Assembly: GCA_001899715.1 (NCBI GenBank)
Contig: MKWI01000006.1
Coordinates: forward strand, 310,001 to 374,000
Source of the DNA: Sphingobium sp. 66-54
Lineage (GTDB): Bacteria; Pseudomonadota; Alphaproteobacteria; Sphingomonadales; Sphingomonadaceae
Length of the DNA: 64,000 bases
Direction of reading: 5' to 3'
Positions 56,027 to 64,000 of this stretch are shown here, piece after piece. The notes beneath the pieces were generated by a model. The model had not been told where the DNA came from and did not search any database. It was given only the letters and a program-made list of their open reading frames with translations. The translations under genes and the position numbers were made by a program. The stretch's first letter is position 1, and each line of letters starts with the position of its first letter.

Positions 56027-56956
56027 TCAAACGCCCAGATTGCTCCGCAGCGGCCGCATATCCTGCCAGCCTTCGACGAAGCTCTTCAGCGCGGCATCGT
56101 CGCCGGGCACGTCGATGAGCAAGGTGACGAGCTGGTCGCCGCGCCCGCCGCGCTTGCGGGTGAAACCCTTGCCCTTGAGGCGCAGCGTCTGGCCCGAGCG
56201 GGCGCCCGCCGGCACCGCCAGCATCACCGGCCCATCGACGGTGGGCACCTTGACCCGTCCGCCGGCCACCGCCTCGTTGAGGCTGATCGGCAGGTCGAGC
56301 CGCACATCGTCGCCGTCGCGCGTGTAGAAAGGATGCGCCGCCACTTCGATGGTGACGATGGCGTCGCCCGCACCGCCGGGGCCGGGCTGACCCTTGCCGC
56401 CGAGCTTCATCTGCGTGCCGCTCTCCACGCCGGCGGGCAGCTTGAGGTCGATCGTCTTGCCGTCCGCCAGCGTGATGCGCTGCGGCGCCAGCGTCGCGGC
56501 ATCGACGAAGGGGACGGAGAGGCGATAGCTGACATTGGCGCCGCGCTGGGGCGGCGGCGCACCGCGTCCGCCGAACCCGCCGAAACCCCCGCTGCGCCGG
56601 CCGCCGCCGAACAGCCCTTCGAAGATATCGCCGAAATCCGCGCCGCCGGCGTTGAACTCGAACCCGTCCGGCCCCGCGCCCGTGCCGGCATAGCCATGCC
56701 CGCCAGCCTGTCCGTAGCCGAAGGGGTGGGTCGGGTTGCCGTCCGCGTCGATCTCGCCGCGGTCATACTGCGCCCGCTTGTCCTTGTCGGAGAGCAGGTC
56801 GTAGGCGCGCGTTACCTCGCTGAAGCGCTCGCCCGCCTTGGGATTGTCCTTGTTCCGGTCCGGGTGAAGCTGCTTGGCGAGCTTGCGATAGGCAGACTTG
56901 ATCGCCGCCTCGTCCGCTCCACGCGGCACCCCCAGCAAAGAATAAGGATCAGCCAT
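56027..56956 (-). CDS. DnaJ-family chaperone (CbpA-like)
   Basis: J-domain [65 protein letters not shown] plus C-terminal substrate-binding domain. Confidence 0.94.
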   Translation of the reverse strand: MADPYSLLGVPRGADEAAIKSAYRKLAKQLHPDRNKDNPKAGERFSEVTRAYDLLSDKDKRAQYDRGEIDADGNPTHPFGYGQAGGHGYAGTGAGPDGFEFNAGGADFGDIFEGLFGGGRRSGGFGGFGGRGAPPPQRGANVSYRLSVPFVDAATLAPQRITLADGKTIDLKLPAGVESGTQMKLGGKGQPGPGGAGDAIVTIEVAAHPFYTRDGDDVRLDLPISLNEAVAGGRVKVPTVDGPVMLAVPAGARSGQTLRLKGKGFTRKRGGRGDQLVTLLIDVPGDDAALKSFVEGWQDMRPLRSNLGV

Positions 56957-57041
56957 GCCCCGTTGTCACCATCTGTTGGCGGCGCGCCCGCGCCGTGGCC
57001 TTCATCTGGCCATTCTGGCGCGCCGCCGCAAGTGTCTGCGG

Positions 57042-57755
57042 CTAACGGCTGGCGACGCGGCCTTCGGATGGCTCGGGGAAATGCGCGAACAAGGCGGCCG
57101 CGAGGCGCCCGGCGATGGCCTGGTCGGTCCACTTGGCATCGCCCTCGCGCGTGGCGATCTCGGCGCGGCCTTCCCACAGCGCCTTGCCGGTCGCCCGGTC
57201 GCGCAAGCGCGCCTCCAGCCGGGTGGAGACGAGCGCCTTCTTCGGCTTGCTGAGGTCGACGGCGATGGCCATGCCAGTCATCGTGCCGCGATTGGAGACA
57301 CCCATCATCGCTTCGCCGCTCACCGGCTTGCGCTTGGCCTCCTGCGGCACCAGCATTTCGCGGACGATGCGCAGCTCGGCCACCTGCCCGCCATCGGGGT
57401 CGGGCGTGGTCGTATCGTAGCCGGCCTTGACGAGTTGATCGACCACCGCCGCCTCGTAATATGCGCGCTCGCCCGGCGCCTGCGCGTCACCGCCCTCCTC
57501 CGGCGCCGCGACCACCGCAATCGGGCCATGGCCAAGCGCATCGCCGGCATCGTCCGCCACAAAATGCGCCGTATCGACCCGCCCTTCACGGCTGTCCTGT
57601 GCAGTGTTGCGCGGTTGCGCGCGCGAGGCACCCCAGCCCCCATACGCGGAGGAGCCCCAACCGGGGCGCCCCCAGCCGGGCTGGGCAAGAGCCGGCGCGG
57701 CCGAGGCAAGCGCGGCGATCAGCATGGCGGTGGCGGTCAGGCGGCAAACGGACAT
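57042..57755 (-). CDS. DUF4136-like secreted protein
   Basis: Signal peptide [26 protein letters not shown]-terminal [29 protein letters not shown]. Confidence 0.6.
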   Translation of the reverse strand: MSVCRLTATAMLIAALASAAPALAQPGWGRPGWGSSAYGGWGASRAQPRNTAQDSREGRVDTAHFVADDAGDALGHGPIAVVAAPEEGGDAQAPGERAYYEAAVVDQLVKAGYDTTTPDPDGGQVAELRIVREMLVPQEAKRKPVSGEAMMGVSNRGTMTGMAIAVDLSKPKKALVSTRLEARLRDRATGKALWEGRAEIATREGDAKWTDQAIAGRLAAALFAHFPEPSEGRVASR

Positions 57756-57878
57756 GGCGGCTCCTTCGGCATGGGTTTGATGCCACCCCACGCCCGCTTA
57801 GGCTCGTGGGCCTTGCCCGCGCATGAACGGCGGGTCCGGCGGTTCCGTGCGCGGCGAAAATGGTCTAGAGGAGCCGCC

Positions 57879-58499
57879 ATGACCACCCCGACCGATAGCA
57901 TCCCGCCCGCCACCACGACCACCGGCGATCCCTTCGCCCTGTTCGACACGTGGTTCGCGCAGGCCCGCGCCAGCGAGCCTCATGACGCCAACGCCGTGGC
58001 GCTCGCCACGGCGGACGCGCGCGGCCGCCCCTCGGTGCGCATGGTGCTGCTCAAGGGGCACGGGCCGGACGGGTTCATTTTCTACACCAATTTCGAGGGC
58101 CGCAAGGCGGGCGAGCTCCTCGCCAATCCGCACGCCGCCCTGCTGTTCCACTGGAAGTCGCTGCGCCGGCAGATCCGCATCGAGGGGCCGGTGAGCCGCG
58201 TCGACGATGCCACGGCGGACGCCTATTTCGCCACCCGCTCGCGCGATTCGCAGCTCGGCGCATGGGCGTCCGACCAGTCGCGCCCACTCGCCGACCGCGC
58301 GACTTTCGAGGCGCGCTTCGCTGAGGTCGTCGCCCGCTACGAGGGCCAGCCGGTGCCGCGCCCGCCGCACTGGTCCGGCTTCCGCGTGACGCCCCAACGC
58401 ATCGAGTTCTGGCTGGACCGCGCCCACCGCCTGCACGAGCGCACCGTCTATGAGGCGGACGGCGCGGGCGGCTGGCGCTCGGGCATGCTGTTCCCGTGA
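57879..58499 (+). CDS. pdxH: Pyridoxamine 5'-phosphate oxidase
   Basis: [63 protein letters not shown]...[15 protein letters not shown]. Confidence 0.96.
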   Translation: MTTPTDSIPPATTTTGDPFALFDTWFAQARASEPHDANAVALATADARGRPSVRMVLLKGHGPDGFIFYTNFEGRKAGELLANPHAALLFHWKSLRRQIRIEGPVSRVDDATADAYFATRSRDSQLGAWASDQSRPLADRATFEARFAEVVARYEGQPVPRPPHWSGFRVTPQRIEFWLDRAHRLHERTVYEADGAGGWRSGMLFP

Positions 58500-59479
58500 C
58501 CCCGCCGCTAGCGCATGGGGATCGTCTGGCGCTGGCCGGCACGCTCAATCGCCGCGCCGCCATCGCCAGCGTCTGCGTCGCGCTGATCCTCTCCGCGCTC
58601 AAGAGCTACGCCGTCTGGCGCACCGGGTCGATCGCCATGCTCGGGTCGCTGGCGGATACCGGGCTGGATCTGGTCGCCAGCCTCGTCACGCTCGTCGCGG
58701 TGCGGGTCGCCGCGCACCCTGCCGATCATCACCACCGCTTCGGCCACGGCAAGGCGGAGGCGCTCGCCGCCTTGTTCCAGGTCTCGCTCATCAGCGTCGC
58801 CGCGCTCGGCATCATCGTGCGCTCGGCGCAGCGCGTCAGCGACGGGAGCGAGCCGACCGCGATCGAATATGGCGTCGGCGTCTCGCTGGTCGCCATGGTA
58901 CTGACGGTCGTGCTGGTCGCCTATCAGGCGCGCATCGTCCGGTTGACCGGCTCGGTCGCGATCAACGCGGACAATCTCCATTACCGCAGCGATCTGGCGC
59001 TCAACGCCTCGGTGATCGCGGCGCTGCTGCTCGAATCGCTGCTCCACCTGCACGGCGCGGATGCGCTGTTCGGTCTCGCCATCGGCGTCTGGCTGATGCT
59101 CAGCGCATGGCGCACCGCCACCCATGCCATCGGCCAGCTCATGGACAAGGAATGGCCGCTGGAGAAGCGCGAGCGCTTCCTCGCCGCCGCCGCCGGCCAT
59201 CCGGGCCGCGATCCCGGCTTCAGGGGCATCCACGATCTGCGCACGCGCAGCAGCGGCGCGCATGATTTCGCGCAGTTCCACATCTGGGTCGATCCCGCCA
59301 TGACCGTGGCGCAGGCGCACACCGTCATGGAAGCGCTGGAGGCGCGGCTGCACGCGGCCTTCCCCGGCGTGGAACTGCTCATCCACACCGACCCGGTCGG
59401 GCAGGTGGACAGCGACGACCCCATCGCCGAGCGCAATGTGCTCGCCGACCTCAAGACCGCACAGGAGCCCCGGCCATGA
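58496..59479 (+). CDS. Cation diffusion facilitator family transporter (FieF-like)
   Basis: [62 protein letters not shown]. Confidence 0.94.
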   Translation: MTPPLAHGDRLALAGTLNRRAAIASVCVALILSALKSYAVWRTGSIAMLGSLADTGLDLVASLVTLVAVRVAAHPADHHHRFGHGKAEALAALFQVSLISVAALGIIVRSAQRVSDGSEPTAIEYGVGVSLVAMVLTVVLVAYQARIVRLTGSVAINADNLHYRSDLALNASVIAALLLESLLHLHGADALFGLAIGVWLMLSAWRTATHAIGQLMDKEWPLEKRERFLAAAAGHPGRDPGFRGIHDLRTRSSGAHDFAQFHIWVDPAMTVAQAHTVMEALEARLHAAFPGVELLIHTDPVGQVDSDDPIAERNVLADLKTAQEPRP

Positions 59480-60270
59480 CGGACCTCCCCTTCACCCAGG
59501 TCGACGCCTTCGCGCACGCGCCGTTCACCGGCAATCCGGCGGCGGTGATGCCGCTCGACGTCTGGCTGCCGGATGTCGTGCTGCAAGCCATCGCGCAGGA
59601 GAACAACCTCGCCGAGACCGCCTTCACCGTGCCGCTGCCCGAGGGGGCCGGGGCGGACTACGAACTGCGCTGGTTCACGCCGACAGTCGAGGTCGCGCTG
59701 TGCGGCCACGCCACGCTGGCCAGCGGCCACGTGCTGATGGGCGGGGATCGCGATGCCGTCCACTTTCGCACCCGCCGGGCCGGCGACCTCGTCGTGCGCC
59801 GCGCGGACGATGGCTATGCGCTCGATCTCCCGGCATGGACGATGGAGCCAGCCGACCGCACCGAGATCGCCGCGCTGCTCGGCAACCCCGCACCGGTCGA
59901 GACACGCTGGCGCGAGGGCGGCTATCTGCTGTTCGTCTATGCCGATGAGGCTGCCGTCCGCGCCCTCGCGCCCGATTTCCCCGCGCTTGCCCGCGCAGGC
60001 AATGTGCTCACCATCGCCACCGCGCCGGGCGGAGAGACCGACATCGTCAGCCGCGTCTTCGCCCCCGCCGCCGGCATCGACGAAGACCCCGTCACCGGCT
60101 CGGCCCACTGCCTGCTCACGCCCTATTGGGCAGCCCGCCTCGGCCGCGACCGCTTCACCGCCTATCAGGCCAGCGCGCGCGGCGGTTCTATCGGCTGCCG
60201 GCTGGACGGCGACCGCGCCATCCTCTCCGGCCAGTGCCGCACAGTGATCGAGGGGCGGTTTCGGGTGTAG
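59476..60270 (+). CDS. PhzF family isomerase/epimerase
   Basis: FTQVDAFAHAPFTGNPAAVMPLD...ALCGHATLASGHVL...GIDEDPVTGSAHCLLTPYW. Confidence 0.94.
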   Translation: MTDLPFTQVDAFAHAPFTGNPAAVMPLDVWLPDVVLQAIAQENNLAETAFTVPLPEGAGADYELRWFTPTVEVALCGHATLASGHVLMGGDRDAVHFRTRRAGDLVVRRADDGYALDLPAWTMEPADRTEIAALLGNPAPVETRWREGGYLLFVYADEAAVRALAPDFPALARAGNVLTIATAPGGETDIVSRVFAPAAGIDEDPVTGSAHCLLTPYWAARLGRDRFTAYQASARGGSIGCRLDGDRAILSGQCRTVIEGRFRV

Positions 60271-60336
60271 AAGCCGACCGTAATATGGATCATGTAACCG
60301 ATACCCGCCATTTACCATTGTTAGCTATACAGAGGC

Positions 60337-60666
60337 ATGCCTCGGGACAGCAGCCCTCGACAGCATCGCAAGACATCTGCCCTCAACCTGTTGATAGGGG
60401 CTGGCATCGTGGGTGCCGCTGTCGGAATTGGCTCCATTGGGCCCACTTCTCAAGGGCATGGCAGCATGGCGGTCGTCATGCAGGACATGAGTGCCGCCAG
60501 TGGCATTGCTCGACGCAGGGCGCCACAAGCGGGGGATCACTGGAATGGGTGTAAAGATGCACGTGCAGCCGGTACGGCCCCTATCTATCGAGGTGAACCG
60601 GGTTATCGCAGCGGGATGGACGGCGATGGCGACGGAATCGCCTGCGAACCTTATTACGGCCCATAG
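60337..60666 (+). CDS. Excalibur calcium-binding domain protein
   Basis: HWNGCKDARAAGTAPIYRGEPGYRSGMDGDGDGIACEP; N-terminal TM. Confidence 0.87.
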   Translation: MPRDSSPRQHRKTSALNLLIGAGIVGAAVGIGSIGPTSQGHGSMAVVMQDMSAASGIARRRAPQAGDHWNGCKDARAAGTAPIYRGEPGYRSGMDGDGDGIACEPYYGP

Positions 60667-60716
60667 GCAGTTCTAGCGCACCTCAGCCAAAAACCTCAGT
60701 CCCCGCTCCCCTACAC

Positions 60717-61226
60717 TCACTGCGCCAGCCAGTCGGCCAGCGCCTGCGGCGTCATGTGCCGGGCGTCGGCGAGCGCGAAGAGATGGTCGCGGTTCAGCAG
60801 CTTGTTGCTCTTGGGATCGACCACCAGCAGCGCCGGCACACCCTTGAGGCTGGTCACGCCATAGGGCCGCACGACCTGCGCGTTCTTATCGAAATGGCCG
60901 ACATCGACCATGACCAGCACATAATGTTTGTCGATGAATGCGCGGACCTCCGGCAAGTGCAGCACGCCCGCCAGCACGCGGCAATCGGGGCACCAGTTGC
61001 CGCCCAGATCGAGGAGCAGCTTCTTGCCCTCCTTCGCCGCGCGCGCCTTGGCGGCGGCGACTTGCCGGTCGGCATTGGCCTTCTCGTCATAGGGGAGCGG
61101 CAGCGGCTGGGGCAGCTTGTCGAGGCTGGAAACGGACACGCGCGGCGCACGGACAGCGCCCGCCTGCGTCGCGACCGCGCACAGCGCCAGCGCGGCAAGG
61201 GCATTCAGAAGGAACCGGGGGGTCAT
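60717..61226 (-). CDS. Thioredoxin-family exported protein
   Basis: Signal peptide; LLLDLGGNWCPDCRVLAGVLHLPEVRAFIDKHYVLVMVDVGHFDKN. Confidence 0.88.
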   Translation of the reverse strand: MTPRFLLNALAALALCAVATQAGAVRAPRVSVSSLDKLPQPLPLPYDEKANADRQVAAAKARAAKEGKKLLLDLGGNWCPDCRVLAGVLHLPEVRAFIDKHYVLVMVDVGHFDKNAQVVRPYGVTSLKGVPALLVVDPKSNKLLNRDHLFALADARHMTPQALADWLAQ

Positions 61227-61319
61227 CGCACACTCCTGGTCGATAATGTCTGCATCTTACCGCCCCGCGCTCCACTGGAAAACGGAGACATTCTTTAGCC
61301 CCGCAAAGTCACCCGATGC

Positions 61320-62435
61320 TCAGCTCGGGAACCGCCGCACCAGCCGCGCCATGGCGCTGCGCAGCGCGCCCATATCCTCGTTGCGCGTCACGCCGAGGCG
61401 GACGACCACCAGCCCCTGTTCGGGCGAGATCAGCACATATTGGCCACGATGGCCCACAGCCGCCATCAGCGTGGGCAGGGCCTCGCCGGGGAACAGCACG
61501 GTCTGGTCGCTGGCGCGGTTGAGCCAGATGTGCATGCCGTAGGCCGGGTTGGCGGGCGAGGGCGCGGTCATCAGGTCGAACCATTTGTCCGAGACGATCT
61601 GCCGCCCGTCGAGATTGCCGCGCCGGCGAATGAACTCGCCGATCCGCGCATAATCGCGCGCGGTCATGTGCATCATCACCGCACCGAGCAGCGTGCCGCT
61701 CTCGTCATATTCAGGCACGAAGCTGGTCAGCCCGAGCGGCCCGGTGAAGCGTGCGGCGAGGAAGCGCGCCATCGCGTCGCGCCGCACTTGCGGGTCGCGG
61801 CTCGGCGTGAGCAGGTCGGTCATGATGCCGGCCAGGATCATGCTGGTGGCGCTGCTGTAGGCGAAGCGCTGGCCGCGCGGATAGACCAGCGGCTTGCCGA
61901 TGGCGAAGGCAGCCTGATCGCGTGCGCCATCACCCACCAGCATGTCGAGTGCGTCGGTCTGCACCGCCGGCTGCCACTGCTCCTCGTTGCGCAGGCCGGC
62001 GCGCATCTGGAGCAGCTCACGCAAGGTGATCGCCCCGCGCGGATCGCCCGGCTGATGCCAGGCGGGCACCGGCGCCGGATCATCGAGCGCCAGCCGCCCG
62101 TCCGAGACCATGATGCCGGCGAGCAGCCCCGTCACCGTCTTGGCGATCGACCAGGAGAGGAAGCGGCTCTGTGGCCCGTAGCCCGGCGCATAGCGCTCGG
62201 CGACGACTTCGCCATGGCGCAGAATGAGGAGCGCGCGCGTCTCGCCAGTGGCCGACTCCGCCTCCGCATCGAATAGGGGGTCGATCGCCTCGCGCAGCGC
62301 CTGCACGGAGACGCCGGGGCTCTCCGCCAGTACGGCATAGCGCGACGCCCCCGGCTGCTGCGATACGCTCGCTCCGGCGAGCAGGGCAGTGCCGGCGCAA
62401 ACGGCGAGCCAGCGGCAGAGCATGACGATCCTCAT
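61320..62435 (-). CDS. Serine hydrolase, beta-lactamase/class C family
   Basis: SRFLSWSIAKTVTGLLAGIMVSDGRLALDDP (SxxK), FAYSSATSMIL (YxS-like). Confidence 0.9.
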   Translation of the reverse strand: MRIVMLCRWLAVCAGTALLAGASVSQQPGASRYAVLAESPGVSVQALREAIDPLFDAEAESATGETRALLILRHGEVVAERYAPGYGPQSRFLSWSIAKTVTGLLAGIMVSDGRLALDDPAPVPAWHQPGDPRGAITLRELLQMRAGLRNEEQWQPAVQTDALDMLVGDGARDQAAFAIGKPLVYPRGQRFAYSSATSMILAGIMTDLLTPSRDPQVRRDAMARFLAARFTGPLGLTSFVPEYDESGTLLGAVMMHMTARDYARIGEFIRRRGNLDGRQIVSDKWFDLMTAPSPANPAYGMHIWLNRASDQTVLFPGEALPTLMAAVGHRGQYVLISPEQGLVVVRLGVTRNEDMGALRSAMARLVRRFPS

Positions 62436-62514
62436 CGTGCGCGCCCTAACATGCCCAGCGGCAAAGGGCACCCGGATCGTGCGGGAGGCAGCGGGCGCGG
62501 CCGGTTCGGCCCCT

Positions 62515-62589
62515 CCGTTCGTGTCGAGCGCCATCGAGGCACGCCAAGCACCTCACCCGATGTGCATCGACGACGCTCGACACGAACGG
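62515..62589. repeat. REP-like inverted repeat, GTTCGTGTCGAGCG family
   Basis: CCGTTCGTGTCGAGCG (62515-62530) and its exact reverse complement at 62574-62589. Confidence 0.7.
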
Positions 62590-62626
62590 GCAGGTGATCT
62601 CTGGCGGCCAGCTCGTCCACAGAAAA

Positions 62627-62710
62627 CGATGTGCTCCTGCGCAGGCAGGAGCCCAGGGCGGCAAGGCTACTTGGCTGGCTCCAGGCTCCTGCCTGCGCAG
62701 GAGCACATCG
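62627..62710. repeat. Large perfect inverted repeat, CCTGCGCAGG family
   Basis: 27-bp arms CGATGTGCTCCTGCGCAGGCAGGAGCC (62627-62653) and exact reverse complement (62684-62710). Confidence 0.88.
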
Positions 62711-62715
62711 CCGCG

Positions 62716-62868
62716 CTAAACCGGCGGCAGGAAGTGGTTGAGCACCGCCAGCGCGATCAGCATCACCACGCCGATGCCGAGGCTCCAGCCGATCAGCTTC
62801 TTCTCGATCGGCAGCAGCGGCTCGACCTCGGCCTTGTCCAGTTCCTCGCGCAGATTGGGTTCGCTCAT
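62716..62868 (-). CDS. 50-aa single-TM small protein
   Basis: MSEPNLREELDKAEVEPLLPIEKKLIGWSLGIGVVMLIALAVLNHFLPPV, read by hand; 15 bp downstream of the YeiH-family gene. Confidence 0.7.
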   Translation of the reverse strand: MSEPNLREELDKAEVEPLLPIEKKLIGWSLGIGVVMLIALAVLNHFLPPV

Positions 62869-62883
62869 GCCGGGTTCCTCGGG

Positions 62884-64000
62884 TCAGGCCACGATCGGCG
62901 GCTTGATGCCGCTGAAGAACAGCCAGGAAATGACCAGCCCGACCCAGATGACGAAGCCGAACAGGCACAGGAAATAGATGGCGGCCAGCTTGGCGAAACC
63001 GTCCTGCCAGAGCTTGCGGAAGTTGGAGAGCGCGCCGATCGAGAAGAAGGTGAGGATGAAGAAGATCACGCGGAAGGTGTTGGCCTCCGCGATGGCCGGC
63101 GTCATCCGCGCCCGCGTCTCCGGCCCCACGCTCACCGCGATGATGAAGCAGATGGCGAAGGTGACGACGAAGCCGATGATGAACTTGGGGAAACGCTCCC
63201 AGATCTCGCGCGCCTTGGCCCGCTCGCCGCCTTCCGCCACGTTGATGTGGTTGGTCCAGATATAGGCGAGGATGAAGGCCCACACGCCGATGAACACGTC
63301 GATGAACACCTTGACCGTCGCGGTCGTCCCAAGGATCCAGCCGGGCTCGTAATTGATGCCGGCCGCCGAATTCTTGGCGAGGATCAGCGCCTCGGTGATG
63401 CCGCCGGCCGCCACCGCACCGCCGTCCGTCTTGACCGCAAGGCCGACCCACGCCGCCGCCACCAGCGGCTCGTCGGCAAGGAAGGTCTGCGCGAGGAACG
63501 GCAGGATCAGCACCTCGACCACCGCGAAGATCACCACCAGCGAGGAGACCAGCACCGGGATCACCGGCCGCGCGCGGATCGCCCCGCCGGTCGCGATGGC
63601 GGCGGAGACGCCGCAGATCGAAATGCCCGAGGCGAGTGGCACCGCCCATTCGCGGTTGAAGCCGAACCATTTACGCGAGACGTAATAGACCACCGCCCAA
63701 TAGATCAGATAGGCCTCGATGATCGCCGCCGCGCCGCGCAGCATCAGCGTGCTGGCGAGCGCCAGCCGGCCGACCACCGTCACCGCCAGGAAGGCGCCGA
63801 GCACGACGATGGCGATCTTGATGTAGAGTTCCGGCCGGATCGCCTCGTGTAGCCATTCGGCAAGGCGCGGAAAGACATTGGCGACGATCAGCCCGGCGAT
63901 CAGCGCGACGATATAGCCGCCCTCGTTGGTCAGCTTGAGCGACCAGCCGATACCGAATTTCTCCTGTTCCGCCGGCGTCACCGCGGCCAGATGCGCATGG
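62884..64000 (-). CDS. YeiH-family putative sulfate exporter/transporter, 5' end beyond window
   Basis: Multi-TM; KIAIVVLGAFLAVTVVGRLALAS...AVPLASGISICGVSAAIATGGAI; frame stays open to the window edge upstream of the listed start. Confidence 0.88.
   Translation of the reverse strand, partial: HAHLAAVTPAEQEKFGIGWSLKLTNEGGYIVALIAGLIVANVFPRLAEWLHEAIRPELYIKIAIVVLGAFLAVTVVGRLALASTLMLRGAAAIIEAYLIYWAVVYYVSRKWFGFNREWAVPLASGISICGVSAAIATGGAIRARPVIPVLVSSLVVIFAVVEVLILPFLAQTFLADEPLVAAAWVGLAVKTDGGAVAAGGITEALILAKNSAAGINYEPGWILGTTATVKVFIDVFIGVWAFILAYIWTNHINVAEGGERAKAREIWERFPKFIIGFVVTFAICFIIAVSVGPETRARMTPAIAEANTFRVIFFILTFFSIGALSNFRKLWQDGFAKLAAIYFLCLFGFVIWVGLVISWLFFSGIKPPIVA

Overview
High-GC chromosomal window, probably from a sphingomonad-type alphaproteobacterium (inferred from gene content and order; not tested). 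Most of it is conserved core sequence: nitronate monooxygenase, LysR regulator, pirin and WrbA; a long leftward flagellar cluster (sigma-54 activator, fliEFGHIJKLMNOPQR, flhB, hypothetical, fliD, fliS) with a divergent flagellin gene; dnaA; tRNA-Thr(GGT); dps; a two-cold-shock-domain protein; an RNase D/lptC/lptA/lptB/rpoN cluster; tRNA-Ser(GGA); lolA/xth/ribA; aroC, fabI, pdxH, a CDF transporter, phzF and others. The accessory part is a compact integrative element of about 7.3 kb at the 3' end of tRNA-Ser(GGA). It is bounded by a 17-bp exact direct repeat (33887-33903 and 41195-41211). It carries a tyrosine integrase, an AlpA-like regulator, a PriCT2/RepA-like AAA ATPase, a DUF5681/small-terminase-like protein and unknown genes, and looks like a phage satellite. 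Its left end holds an AT-richer, oppositely oriented two-gene cassette (34081-35764). The first gene encodes an Mrr-N/PUA-like domain protein with a hydrophobic C-terminal segment; the second, overlapping gene encodes a single-TM coiled-coil protein. This cassette is the best candidate for an undescribed (possibly anti-phage) system. A paired 12-bp repeat (GGCCAACATAAA-like) occurs at both ends of the element and upstream of an internal operon. All domain calls were made by eye from the translations; no database search was run.
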